64,000 nucleotides of DNA, taken from assembly GCA_036362985.1 (NCBI GenBank), contig JAYGXS010000007.1, forward strand, positions 5,751,778 to 5,815,777. Reading direction: 5' to 3'. A program made the translations under genes and the position numbers. The notes beneath the pieces were generated by a model that saw only the letters and a program-made list of their open reading frames with translations, had not been told where the DNA came from and did not search any database. This document shows, one piece after another, positions 33,830 through 44,667 of the stretch. Within the stretch, counting starts at the first letter, position 1, and every line of letters starts with the position of its first letter. Source of the stretch: Ligula intestinalis. Taxonomy: Eukaryota > Platyhelminthes > Cestoda > Diphyllobothriidea > Diphyllobothriidae.

Positions 33830-33965
33830 TAGAGCTTAATGGTAGTGTGTTGGCTGTGCAAAAGCCTTCCCTGCTGTGTGGGTGCGACTTCCACCGAGGC
33901 GGCGAATTTTTCGCAATTGGGTCAACTGAGTTAGTCAAAGCTGCTAAGCCCTACTAAGAGCATGT
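33830..33965 (+). mobile_element. SINE relic of the tRNA-in-the-middle family
   Basis: GAGCCTCGTAGAGCTTAATG (box A-like) is followed about 100 bases later by CGCAATTGGGTCAACTGAGT, the direct-repeat string that follows the tRNA-like unit in the copies at 41005-41380 and 57510-57850. Confidence 0.45.
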
Positions 33966-35849
33966 GTAAATATCTACCATCCTGACAGTACCGGCTTCTA
34001 GTTAGCATGGCAAATAATTGTGTAAGTTATGCTACTATCTGTCTATTGACGCCTTTTGAATAGTGGATGGTTACAGCCCTCGCAGTGGCTAATGCCCTTC
34101 GGTCAAAATTTAGGTTTTTGGCTGTAGATGCGTCGAATAAACTGATCTACCGCGAGTTCAAACAAAACTTTTTTGAGAATTTTTTGCAAACTATACTTTT
34201 ATGATAGAATTCATGACTTGGACCTACATTATGGCCTTAAATGCCTTTTTCTAAACAGAACACGTATATCGAAACTTCAGTCTCTTCATCTGAGCCGAAG
34301 AGTTTCAACACAGTATGTCAGGAAAACGAATGCTTCCTTTTGAACATTAACAAATGACACTACACTAGACCACACCATCAGCCAAATGCGTTCTGCGTGT
34401 TTACTGGCTAATGCGTTGACTGGGAGTCAGCCAATGCTGTAAGTACATGCTATGACACGAGCCGCTTTAATTGTCCCACTCCGCTTGAGGCATGCGTGTA
34501 AGTATACATAGGCAGGCGCAGTAGATATGAATTTAAGACTGCTCCTCTGTTCTTTCCGCATGTAGTTCCTATGCGAGTGTGAGACCATTACGGTTTACCG
34601 AGACTGAGAAGGCTGCCGACTGATGTACTTTCCAGACCACGCCATCAGCCCAAATTGTATGGCGTGCATGTGAAGTGGCTGATGCTGGGATTGAAAGTGA
34701 AACGGTGACAGGTCCTTCTAATACCCTGGTCGTGTAAACCCTGGTCTATGTGTCAGGGGGGGGGGTTTTAAACAATCTAATGCGCTTGAAACTATTGCGG
34801 TGCGCTAAAAGTCGTGGCTTGGGAGGAGGGGGGGGGGTTTGCCAGTTGGTGGGATAGCTTGCACACCGCAGTCAGCCCAGTATGTGTCTTGACGTATGGA
34901 ATGACTTACTGCGGGCTGAGAGTTGGGCTCAATGGCTCCTTCTTAATGCGGCCGTTATGGCGCTCCCGTGTGGAAGCCTAAGATGGTGTTGTTATGGCGC
35001 GTGTTGGTCGCGCCAACCGTCTGCGCCCTCCCCCATTTCCAGTTCTCTAGACTTATGTCTTAACATCGAGTACAGGTACGGGTGTGGTGAGGGAGGGGGG
35101 TAGATTCTCCGCAAGTCTACTTTTATGATAATCCCGCGGGAGTCACCACGTTGCTTCAGCCTGCTGAAGCTCGTCGAGAGCGACGGTCAAACTATCATAT
35201 CAAGGAGGCCAGGTTGTGCTACGGCGCGCGAAGACGGTTTTGCCGACCCTGTCAACCACTGCACTCATCCCACATCAAGCAAGTGGCACGCACGGACGGT
35301 TTTATGATGCTGGAACGGGGTGCGAAGAGTGAGGTCGACGGATAAGCGCATTTTCCTCACTATCAACAATCTGAAGCGCTTGAAACTCTGGCGGACAGCC
35401 ACAATGCCTATTCTCCCTTCGTTGTATAAGGCTTGCTGCCCCAGAGTCATGTCGTCACAAAAACGGTTACAATGCTTTCTTTCACTGGCGCCCACGTCCC
35501 CTGAGGCTTGACCTCGCAGCTGCTTCTGGGTAACCGATAACAGCTGCGTCAAAGCCCCCTGTTCTTCTCGCCAGCTGACCTGAGCTTACTCAGTCTGTAC
35601 ACACGTGCACACACGCCCGCGTATACACGTGCGTACAAGTAAGCGCGCCTGCCTAAGGGCCACTTGACTAAGTCACCCCGCGGCCGATGCAGCAAAGACC
35701 TTTACAGGCAACATCCCCTCGGGCAATTGCAACACACCAATAACAGAACACTTGAATTCGTCTTACAGTCATGTAAAAGCAACTGTCATCATCCCACACA
35801 ACACAGTCGACTCTCTCAGGCCTGGCTGGACGCAGTCAGGACCAGCCCT

Positions 35850-36400
35850 GGCTTCGCCAGTGGCCAAGGTCTGCTACACCAATCTCCCTACGGTGAATCT
35901 ATCTCCCTTCCTCTACATCTCTGTTTTTGATGACGGAGCAGCCCCTCCCGACCACGCTGCTCCGACGCCTCCTTGCCGGTTGGACTGAGGCCAATCCGGC
36001 GGGACTCCTGATACAACAAGGGCTACTAGCCAACCAGCCAGCCACCTAGGAATGGGAACCACAGCAGACGCGTCTTCGACCGCGTTCCCACCCGCCCTCA
36101 GGGCGACCAAGGTCTGCTACACCAAACCTCCCTATGGTGAATCCATCTCTTCTCCTCTCCATCTGTTTTTTTATGACAGAACAGCCCCTCCTGACTATGC
36201 AGCTCCGACTCCTCCTTCTCCTCACCGTCGGGATTGAGGCCCACCCGGCGGGGTTCCGGATCCAACAGAGGCTACTTGCCTGCCTGCCACCTAGGACTGC
36301 AACTAGCAGTTCTGTATCCAATAAAACCCTCATTCTGGTAACTTTTCCTCTTTAACTTCCAACCTAGGATTCGACCTGATGAGTCTAGTGAGCAAGTTAC
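35850..36400 (+). repeat. Two GGTCTGCTACACCAA modules in tandem plus AATAAA end
   Basis: GGTCTGCTACACCAA occurs at ~35868 and ~36110 in direct tandem, each followed by a CTCCGAC...CTCC stretch and a GATxCAACAxxGGCTACT end. The second copy continues into CTGTATCCAATAAAACCC and CAACCTAGGATTCGACCTGA, as at 27200. The upstream ~35560-35850 (ACACGTGCACACACGC, GGGCAATTGCAACACACC) matches 42230-42400, an LTR-like sequence. Confidence 0.6.
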
Positions 36401-36697
36401 AACCACAACTTAGACCCCCTACAAAGGTATCATGATGCGCTAAAAACCGCGGATTTGAGAGTTGCTAACTGACGGGAAACTCGGGCCTCGAAGTCAGTCC
36501 GATGTGTGTGTGTTGTATTGTGTGGAGTGGCTGACTGGCGAATTGAGAATCAGACTGCGATGGCTCCTTTCTAATGTGACTTTCAAGGCAATCCCCCTTC
36601 AACTGGGATCCGAGGCAGGTGTCACGGGGCACGCATAGGAGCGGTTTTAGCCTGATCCCACCGCCAGTCTTAACACCAGCAAAGGTGAATGATAGAA

Positions 36698-36706
36698 TAG
36701 AGAGAG

Positions 36707-36758
<52 letters not shown>
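36698..36758 (+). repeat. (GA)n microsatellite
   Basis: About 60 bases of AG dinucleotide, interrupted once by GCGA. Simple repeat at the start of a PLE end fragment. Confidence 0.95.
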
Positions 36759-36760
<2 letters not shown>

Positions 36761-36769
36761 TGCGGAGGG

Positions 36770-37025
36770 GCCGCGAACTGATTGAAGCCTGGTCCTCGGA
36801 TGAGAACGCAGTCAATCGATTTATTGATCTGGCGCCGGTATACATCGCGTTGCGCAGGAATCTCCGGACTGATAGCACTGGTGGTTGACTGCTCCCCCTT
36901 TTTCCCCCACATAGCGGTTGATTGGCCCCTGCGTCCTATAACTGTTGTTAGTCTTTTGTTTACACCTTTGATCCCTGAAGATGGACTCCAGAAAGAGCCC
37001 AAAAGCTCAAACAAGTAAAAGTATG
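36770..37025 (+). pseudogene. Penelope-like element, endonuclease C-terminus and 3' end
   Basis: Reads ELIEAWSSDENAVNRFIDLA and PVYIALRRNLRTD without a stop, the conserved last helix of the PLE GIY-YIG domain. It is followed by GATGGACTCCAGAAAGAGCC, a 3' region shared with the inverted PLE pair at 60.2-61.1 kb (GACTCCTGxAGxAGCC). Preceded directly by the (GA)n run. Confidence 0.7.
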
Positions 37026-37439
37026 ATTCCGGTGATCGCAACGCCTTCGACCTCTCTATCTACAATTATACCTGGGATGCGAACATTTGCCTCAATTCGG
37101 GAGAGTGTGCGGTAGATGTTGCAAAAGTCTACTATCACTTAAAACTAATCCACGTGCAAGTCATCGTGTTTGCCTTCAACATGTTGAAGCACGCGGTGGA
37201 AATCGGTGAAATCGACGGTCAAACTGTCGGATAAGTAGGAGGAATGTGATATGGTGCTGAAAAAAACGATTATAGTAGTCGTATAAATTTCTTCCCATTG
37301 CCAACGGTTTGCCACACTTTAAGCGTCCGAAACCCCAATGCCAGCGTTCCCTATTAGAGGCCCACCTAACGATTGTGTTCGTTACGAGGGTTAGAAAGGT
37401 TGCACAACCACTTGTTGTCTTAGCAGAGTAACCTCAAGA

Positions 37440-37680
37440 AAGTACTCTTTTCAGGGATATGTTGGCCGAACAACGAAGTGCCTGGAAAAGAGAGTACGTG
37501 AACACGTACCGGCCTGGTTGAGTAAAGGTGAAATTAAATCGATCTCGAGCTCTATTCTGGTCCACCTTGTTGATACAAATCAGCGAGTCGATAAAAAGTG
37601 AAGCCTTTCAAGTTATCTACCGGATACCAACCAACTTCTCCAAAAGCCTACGCCACCTGCTCTTAGCAACCAGGCATGGA
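37440..37680 (+). pseudogene. PLE endonuclease fragment of the 2.8-kb/54-kb subfamily
   Basis: Contains GYVGRTTKCLEKRVREHVPA, then LSKGEIKSISSSILVHLVDT, and after a stop EAFQVIYRIPTNFSKSL. This matches the copies at 2791 and 54245 closely; the GIY-YIG Tyr-Val-Gly is intact here. It breaks off after LRHLLLATR. Confidence 0.7.
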
Positions 37681-37919
37681 CTCTAATGAGGGAAGCCGAA
37701 GGCGGGGATGGAAACATAAGCGAGTTAACATATACAGTAGGGTTGGGAAGTCATACAAAATGCTCAAATTCGCCAAAGCCGGGCAATCACTCGCAATTAC
37801 TATTGAAATACTGATCATCGTTCAGTCTACTGCCAAGCCTTTTCCGTCAAGTCAGGATGCTGGCCTTTTAAAGAGTTTTTTCGGGCCGCTCACTAAAGGT
37901 ACATTCCGTAAAAAATGAC

Positions 37920-38720
37920 TACATAATTAGTATGCATTTAAAGCACTTCTTTTTTACTGGCCTTAAAAACTTAAAGATAATTTATAAAGACTTTCACAAA
38001 TTTATTCTTTCTCGTGCTCAAGGGGTAGAAAAATACGTCCTCTTCACATTTTATGCCTAAATTATATTCGGTAAAAAGGGGCTACCCTTTTGACTCACTG
38101 ATTTTCACCATCTGTATAAATTATAATAAGTTCTTTTTGTAGAAGGCATGCGTGAAAATATTCGTTGTTGTACTTATTCGCAGGAAATTATCCCTTAAAG
38201 GAAGGATATATTTAGGTTTAAAAAATTAGCGATCATGACATTCTTATGCCTGCGAAATGTTTATTTATAATACATTATATCCTTCACTTTAATAAATGCT
38301 GTCCATAATTTGTACAGCATGATCTACACCTATTGCAAAAATTTATGAGAACTAGCTAACTTCTTCCCCAAACCGTAGCGAAAAAATTGCTTTTCCTTAC
38401 AGAGGGTATACATAGCATGCAAATTGGAAACCTCGAATTCAAGTGTAGCGGTCGGTAGGTTTCAAAATTATTTGGCAATTTAGAAACCTTTTTAAAACCG
38501 CAAGATACCTTTTCCTCAAGTAAAAAATGAATAAGGCGTACCAAACGAGTACAAGAAACCATATTTTTGTGCATGTTTTCTACAAAACATAATTTAATTG
38601 ATAAGGAAAGTGAAAAGTAGTGAATTAAATGCGTACTACTTAAGTAGCCATTTATACAGAATGTAAGTGGTCGTTTAAAAATGGTGAATGTCCAAACACA
38701 TTTCACAAGAAAATTCCTAC
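37920..38720. mobile_element. Foldback element (AT-rich family)
   Basis: Left-arm sequence (CTTAAAAACTTAAAGATAATTT, TCGTGCTCAAGGGGTAG) at ~37960-38060 and right-arm sequence (GGCGTACCAAACGAGTACAA, GCATGTTTTCTACAAAAC) at ~38535-38680 are inverted relatives. Between them lies the family's loop (TGCTGTCCATAATTTGTACA...). The 164-residue minus-strand frame across it is a by-product. Confidence 0.6.
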
Positions 38721-39128
38721 ATCCGACACTCTCAACTACTTCCCACTCAAATAAGTGCCACCTAACCAAACTAAAATGCAGTTGGGACAGGAGATTGGAA
38801 GTAGGCTTTTGTCTCCCTTTTCGCCTAAATGATAGTACAAATCTTTCCAACCTTTCTGTCCGTCATCCTTACAACCTAAAAAAATTAAACACTAATTGTA
38901 CCTCTTCTTGTACCCTCTACATCCAGACGATCTCTTTTCTTTGCTCCCAGGTATAGCTTTCTTTGGAATAGCTTGCCAATTGAAATTAGGTCTGCATTCA
39001 AGCGAAGACTGCACGTTAATCTTAACACTGATTCTACTACCCTTTTATTTTCCTCATCTTTCCCGAGTAGATTCCTCCATGACTCCGAGGAAGGACCATC
39101 GAGAATTTAGGAGACCTTCTTGAGAAGG

Positions 39129-39170
39129 AGACGACTCGATCGCAGTACGGTCCCAGCGATCGAGTCGTCT
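39129..39170. repeat. Perfect 15-bp inverted repeat with 12-base loop
   Basis: AGACGACTCGATCGC (39129-39143) and GCGATCGAGTCGTCT (39156-39170) are exact reverse complements. No run of T follows, so it does not resemble a Pol III or bacterial terminator. Function unknown. Confidence 0.9.
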
Positions 39171-39419
39171 TCTGCTCTCGTTTCGCTGGCTGCTAACCAT
39201 CACCAGAATTCCGTTCTGGCGCCCGCGATGTCGAGGCCCCAAGTCAACAGAGGCATTTTCGCGAAATTTTATGTTATGCGCATTAGCGACCACGAGCGAA
39301 CTATACACGCATTTCATTTCCAAACACCTATTGTAGTATTAGCCTTCTTAACCCCTCTACCTTATTTTCCTAAGCAGTTCTTTATCCTACTCTTTTTGAA
39401 AACGAAGGCCCATTGAACG

Positions 39420-39660
39420 CTGCAGGCAGGCAGGCAAGTAGCCCTTGGTGGATCCGGAACTCCGCCGGGTGGACCTAAATCCCGGTGACGAGGAGGAGGA
39501 GTTGGAGCAGCATAGTCAAGAGGGGCTGCTCTGTCATAAAAAAACAGATGGAGAGGAGAAGAGATGGATCCACCATAGGGAGGTTTGGTGAAGCAGACCT
39601 TGGCCGCCCTGAAGGCGGGTGGGAACGCGGTCGAAGACGCGTCTGCTGTGGTTCCCATTG
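39420..39660 (-). repeat. GGTCTGCTACACCAA module, inverted copy
   Basis: The minus strand gives ACCACAGCAGACGCGTCTTC, AAGGTCTGCTTCACCAAACC, then the CTCCTCCTCGTCACC stretch and ATCCACCAAGGGCTACTTGC. It is the only copy in this orientation and lacks the AATAAA end. Confidence 0.65.
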
Positions 39661-39849
39661 AACACTGCCTTCATCTTCGGCGTAGGAGTTTCTTTTTTCA
39701 CTGCCTACAATTGATGTCAAAAAATCGCCAACTATTGCTGTTAGGACGGTAGCCTGACCAAAGGCTAGCAATCTTGTCGGCTCTCCTAAGGCGTCTTTCC
39801 TGCCGCTGACCGCTACAATGCTTCCTTGGATCATATGCGTTCGCTGGAC

Positions 39850-40250
39850 TGGGCCCGAGCAATGACCCTAGACCGGACACGCACGCACCCACGCGAGCCT
39901 ACGCAAGGCACAACTGGTCGCTGTTTCCCGAGGGTCAACTGGTCGCGTGACGTTATCCTAATGCAGCCAATCAGGCCACAAGAGAACGCGCAGGCAAGCT
40001 CTTATAAGCCACTGTCCCTAGCAGGCAGGGCAAGTTGCATGACACGCGGACTACGAGGACACCGCAGTCCGCCCCCAATACCCGGGCTTGCCCCGAGGCG
40101 GGGACATCACCACGCTGGAGATCAACAGCCACCCGAGACAGCTTCTCCGGATTTTGTACACAATAAACCCTCCTCCGGGTGGATTCCAGAATTATGCCCT
40201 TCTTATTGTGTTCTTCCTTGGGGATTTCAACAGGGCGTAATTCGACGGTG
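39850..40250 (+). mobile_element. Solo-LTR-like sequence
   Basis: Shows in order CCAATCAGG (39968), CTTATAAGCC as a TATA-like box (~39999), ACACAATAAACCC as a polyadenylation-like signal (~40158) and GGCGTAATTCGACGGTGACAC at the end. This is the promoter/poly(A) order of an LTR. No flanking second LTR, gag or pol is visible and target duplications were not established, so the class is tentative. Confidence 0.4.
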
Positions 40251-40429
40251 ACACACGTCAGATGCCACCGTTACAACCCTCGCGACGCAGAACTCGTCGT
40301 TATAACGAATGCCCTAAATGGGCAATTGTTGCTTACATTTTTTTGCGAATTTGTACATTTTATCTGCGCACATTGTCACAATTCTATTCCTATACTCAGT
40401 AAAATGTCTTCGTGGCGCTAATAAATAAG

Positions 40430-40690
40430 AAATCCAGGAAATAAGCTGGTTAAAAAGACGGGCATCCTGACGTGAATGGAATGGCTTGAGACAGTAGGCG
40501 GCTGCACGATGCTCGGTACTACAACCCTGATTAATGTCCGCTTTTTGCGAGTGATAAGCAGATTTTCGCGCATTTCGGCATGACTCCTCGGGCGTACAGG
40601 ACCAGAAGAATGTGCTGCGCACATTTACGGAAGGAGCAACAGTGGTGACGTTGACGGCAGATTGCCTTGTCATTCTGAAGGACTATTGTA
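40430..40690 (-). repeat. End of the AT-rich foldback family
   Basis: GGTTAAAAAGACGGGCATCCTGA, AATGGCTTGAGA and TGTCCGCTTTTTGCGAGTGA match the right-hand end of the elements at 62764-63957 and 59215-62482. A further relic lies at 41640-41705. A complete partner arm is not obvious here. Confidence 0.5.
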
Positions 40691-41004
40691 TCTATCTTAT
40701 TTTTCTGAGCAGTTTTCTTTCTCCTACACACTTTCTGGAAATGGAGTCCCGTTGAACTACGCCTCCATTTTCATCATAGGAGTTTTTTAACTGCCTATTT
40801 GCTAATTCACCATTAATTTTAAAACACAGCTAACTATTGCCCTACAAGGTCAATTTTTGCTGACTTTATTACAAATTTGTACATCTTGCCTGCGCACATT
40901 GTCATATTTTTTTCTGAAACTAATTTTATTTAGATAAGGCCTTCCTAGCGTTCACAAATATAAATTCCAAAGTCTACATTTTGGGACAATGGTTTAGTTT
41001 GAGT

Positions 41005-41380
41005 TGACCCAATTGTGAAAAAAACTCGGGGGTTTCAGTGGGCGATTTTTCAAAATTGGGTGAACTCAAATTAAGCAAATCTGCCAAAGTCAGGCTAGTA
41101 GTCATTCTGGTGGATTCTAGATGATTGCTTAGAAAATCCTGCTTGGGCAGTCAGCTTGCTGTTCCTTATTGGTGGATTCCATACGAGCGGTAAAGTTGGG
41201 CGGGTAATATCGACCAAAGTGTGATTCAATTCATGGCGCGAGGTGGGGCGTTTGTAGCTCAGGTGGTAAGAGTGTTGGCTTCCGGTTAAGGCCTTTTCTA
41301 CTACGCGGGTTCAAATCACGCCGAACACCTCGAGTATTCTCACAATTGTGTCAACTCAAATTAAGCAAATCTGCCAAACC
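41005..41380 (+). mobile_element. SINE with tRNA-like unit between direct repeats
   Basis: Body ATTCTGGTGGATTCTAGATG...GGGCGGGTAATATCGACC comes first, then a tRNA-like unit: GGCGTTTGTAGCTCAGGTGG (box A) and GCGGGTTCAAATCACGC (box B), closing with GAACACC, which can pair with the GGCGTTT start. The string TCAACTCAAATTAAGCAAAT (or TGAACTC...) occurs both before the body (~41060) and after the tRNA-like unit (~41355). The copy at 57510-57850 has the same architecture. Confidence 0.75.
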
Positions 41381-41739
41381 TCCTAACAATGGTTTATGGA
41401 CTATTTATATTTCACGAAGGCTTTTGATTGTGTTCACCGTGATGTCCTCCTCGTGAAACTTGCCTCATTTACATAGGTGGCAAACTTCTGAATTTAATAT
41501 CTTTCTCCTTGGGCACTCGAGCACATCGACCCGCACTTTCCAATTTTATCTCCAATCCCACACATTTGATGAGTAGGGTTACGGAGAAGCGTGCTTAGAC
41601 CTCTTTCAGTCTTCCTTTTTTAGTATGACAACCCTACAGAGTGCCGGGTTTTTGCGAGTGATTATCGATCTTTCGCAAAGTTCGGCACTTCGCATGACTT
41701 TCCGGACAAGGAAAGAGCACAGTAGCAGCAATAGCATAC

Positions 41740-41875
41740 CTTGTCATTCAGACGCCGGCAAATCTCCAGTTGGCGTTGACCGCAGAGAATGGCCTCTGAG
41801 GGTTTTTGCAGCATTTTAAAACAGTTGCTGAGGTTGGCGCAGGCCTTTGCCTCGCCCAACAGGTCCTCTACTCGC
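41740..41875 (-). CDS. GPSM2: GPSM2 exon 2: TPR3
   Basis: Residues 81-126. The acceptor is TCTGTAG, the donor GTATGC after GACAAG. It reads RRVEDLLGEAKACANLSNCF, KMLQKPSEAILCGQRQLEIC and RRLNDK, matching LGN TPR3 (LGEAKASGNLGNTLKVLGNF, DISRELNDK). The first base completes an Arg codon with exon 1. The exon's first ~40 bases, with acceptor, are repeated at 42810-42848 and 44044-44082. Confidence 0.95.
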
Positions 41876-44640
41876 CTACAGAGAAGGGGGAAAAATACGC
41901 GCGAGTGGTTAGTGGGTTTCATAGGACTGAGCAGTGGGGAGAGGGGGGGATAAAAAGCGAGGGGGGAGGTTGTGATGCGAATGGCCACAGTGGAGTGGAA
42001 CGCTTTTTCAAAGGAATGCGGAAGTGCGCATGGTTGCAGCCGATCAAGTAGGGTGTGTGCAGTGGTCAAGGGAAGATTACCAGTCATTAATGCTGAAGTG
42101 ATACTCGAATGAGGGAGGCTATCGTTAGAATGGCATTACAGTTCTGTGAGGATAGTGGATAGAGGCACACAGTCAGGTGACGACTGTAACCCACCGCCGA
42201 TCTGAAAATGCTTAACTGAAGCGCCTCGCACACAGGCGTGCGGAGACACGCAAGCACACGCGTGCCCAACCAGTCGCGGCTTCCTAAGGGCCAATTAACA
42301 CGCCATCTCTTTGGCCAACGCAACAGGGGGGTTTTAGAGGCGACAGCCGCTCGGGCAACTGCAACACACCAACACTTGAACCCGCTACGCAATCCTACTT
42401 AAGCAGCCGCCCTACTGTCTCAGTTAACAATAGCTCAGGCCTCGCCAGTGGTCACCGCCGCCTAAGACAGCAATTGGAAGTTCTGTTTACAATAAATCCT
42501 CTTCACAGGTGACTTCCGTATTCTACATCCAACCTCGGGATTTGGCCTAATGATTGTGGTCGTCGGAGTACACCCAGTGTGTGAGGATATTAGAGAGAGA
42601 CACACAGTCAGGTAACCATGGGAATGAATAAAAGAGGCAGTGACTAGGTGATGGCTCCAAGTCTGACTATGGATTACAAAATTACATGAACTCATCTTCT
42701 TGTGGTTAGATTGGAAAAGATACATGTCAGATAGACACGGGCGAGATAAAACCGTCATAAACGTAACAAATGAAGTTGAGGAATAGGTTGAGGGTCGGCG
42801 GGTGTATCGACACAGGCCTTCGCATAGCCCAACAGGTTCTCTACTCGCCTAGAGAAGGGGGGGGTTATTGGGTTTCATCGGAGACATTGAGAGGACCGGG
42901 ATATGAGGATAATAAGCGAGGGGGGGTTGGGACACGAATGGCCGCAGCAGTGGACTGTAACGCCATTTCAAAAGGGGATGGAAAAGACTGAGATAAGGGT
43001 GCAGTCAACCAAATGGGGGTGTGTTCAGTGAACAAGGGAAGACTACTGACGGATAAGAATGCGGTCATTAGGGCTGGAGAGTAATATGTTAATGAAGAGG
43101 GAGGGAGGAGAGCCAATGAGGGAGGCTATCATTAACATGGCATTACAGTTCTGTGAGGATATAAGACACAGAGACACACAGTCAGGTAACCATGAAAATG
43201 GATAAAAGAAGCAGTGAGTAGGTGGATTCTCCAAATTCTGAATATAGGTTACAAATTCATTACACGAACTCATCCTCTTGCGAGTAGATTCGAAAAAAGA
43301 CATGTCGGGTAAACAGAGGCGAGCCAAAACCGGTATAAACTGAACAAATGAAAGTGAGGAATAGGCCTGGTGTGAGCGATTGCATCGGCAACAGACAGAG
43401 AAAACTTTACGTGTGGATGCGATGTGTTGACACCAGAGTTGAATAACTAAATGGCAAATCCGTGTGTTCGCTCACTTGCTCGGAAATAATCGTGTCAGAA
43501 AAAAGGCCACCGAATGCGTTTCTTACACAGAAATCAAACTGGACGCCATCGCGGTTTTTCTTTTGAAGTAATAATGCAAGTTCGAAAAGACGAGTCAGAC
43601 TGACAAGGGAGAATAGCCCCCAGTGGAGTGTAACGCTACTTCAAAAGACTGGGTTAAGGCCGCAATCGACCAAGCAGGTTGTTTGCAGGGAGCAAGGGAA
43701 GATTACTAACTGATAATAATGCGGTCACTAATGCTGGAGAGTAATATGTTAATGAAAATGGAGAGAGGGAGGAGAGCTAATGAGGGAGGCCATCGTTAAC
43801 ATGGCATTACAGTTCTGTGAGGATACTAGATAGGGACAAACAGTCAGGTAACCAATGAAAATGGATAAAAAATGCAGCGACTAGGTAAATGCTCCAAGTC
43901 TGACAATGGATTACAAAATTACATGGAATAATCTTCTCACTGTTAGATTGTAAAAAAGGCATGTTAGAGAAACACAGGCGAGATAAAACCGCCATAAACT
44001 TAACAAAAGGTGAAGAATAGGTCTAGGGTTAGCGGGTGTATCGGCACAGGCCTTTGCCTCGCCCAACAGATCCTCTACCCGCCTAGAGAAGGAGAAAAGT
44101 ACAGGGTGGGAGGTTATTGGGTTTCATCAGAGAGAGAGAGAGGAGGAGGATAAGAAGCGACGCGGGGGGGGGTGGGACACGAATGGCCGCAGCAGTGGCG
44201 CATAACGTCATTTCAAAAGAGGATGTGAAGGACTGAGATAAGGGCGTAGTCAACCAAATGGGGGTGTGTTCAGTGAACAAGGAAGATTCCTAACTGATAA
44301 GAATGTGGTCATTAGTGCTGGAGAGTAATATTTCAATGGGGAGGGAAGGAGGCAGGGAGGAGAGCCAATGAGGGAGGCTATCATTAACATGGCATTACAG
44401 TTCTGTGAGGATATAAGACACAGAGACACACAGTCAGGTAACCATGAAAATGGATAAAAGAAGCAGTGAGTAGGTGGATTCCCCAAATTCTGAATATAGG
44501 TTACAAATTCATTACACGAACTTGCGAGTAGATTCGAAAAAAAGACATGTCAGGTAAACAGAGGCGTCCTAAAACGGCTATAAACTGAACAAGATAAGGA
44601 ATGGGCCCAGGATTAGAAAATGTATCGGCAAAAGGGAGAG
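41800..44640 (-). repeat. Tandem array of exon-2 start plus upstream intron sequence
   Basis: Units recognised by exon-2 start, GGTTATTGGGTTTCAT, GGACACGAATGGCC, GCATTACAGTTCTGTGAGGA and CACACAGTCAGGTAACCATG. They lie at ~41830-42180, 42580-43395, 43600-44040 and 44044-44640. Two units carry a truncated exon-2 copy, at 42810-42848 (encoding RVENLLGYAKACV) and 44044-44082 (encoding RVEDLLGEAKACA, identical to the real exon), each with an AG acceptor. Exon homology ends at the same place and is followed by GATACACCCGC. The first unit is interrupted at 42180-42575 by an LTR-like sequence. Confidence 0.85.
42195..42580 (+). mobile_element. LTR-like insertion in the exon-2 array
   Basis: Contains CACACGCGTGCCCAACCAGT, GGGCAACTGCAACACACCAA, CTACTTAAGCAG as a possible TATA-region, TTACAATAAATCC as a poly(A)-like signal and GGCCTAATGATTGTGG at the end. 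It matches 35560-35850 plus 36300-36400 in the same order. It splits a unit of the tandem array, so it inserted after the array formed. Confidence 0.45.
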
Positions 44641-44667
44641 TGAAAGAGGGGCATTTTTTAAGGGCAT

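Larger units (their letters stand above)
34780..37350. repeat. Long direct repeat pair (34.8-35.4 and 36.4-37.3 kb)
   Basis: ~34780-35110 and ~36430-36680 share a layout of CTAAAA.CG.GG, CAGTCxGxCC, ATGGCTCCTT and related blocks. ~35130-35400 and ~37100-37350 share GACGGTCAAACT.TC and a CTTGAAACTC/AAGCGTCCGAAAC region. The second copy is interrupted by the (GA)n run and the PLE end at 36698-37020. LTR-like modules (35560-36400) lie between. The pair may be the two ends of one element. Confidence 0.4.
27507..41739 (-). other. GPSM2 intron 2 (14.2 kb)
   Basis: Donor GTATGC at 41739, acceptor TTCTTCTTCAG. It holds a mariner-like element, PLE 3' ends, direct-repeat pairs, foldback arms, LTR-like pieces and a SINE. 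27510-28080 and 34000-34780 hold nothing I can name. Confidence 0.75.

Noticed and set aside
38356..38850. 164-codon minus-strand frame
   Set aside because: Lies within the arm and loop of an AT-rich foldback element; composition and lack of homology fit a chance frame.
41246..41330. Possible true tRNA gene
   Set aside because: Boxes A and B and a foldable acceptor stem are present, but the same unit with the same flanks recurs at 57.6 kb and elsewhere, so it is a SINE component rather than a host tRNA gene.
42810..44082. Extra functional GPSM2 exons
   Set aside because: Only the first ~40 bases of exon 2 are copied, without a donor in phase, so they cannot be complete alternative exons as they stand.
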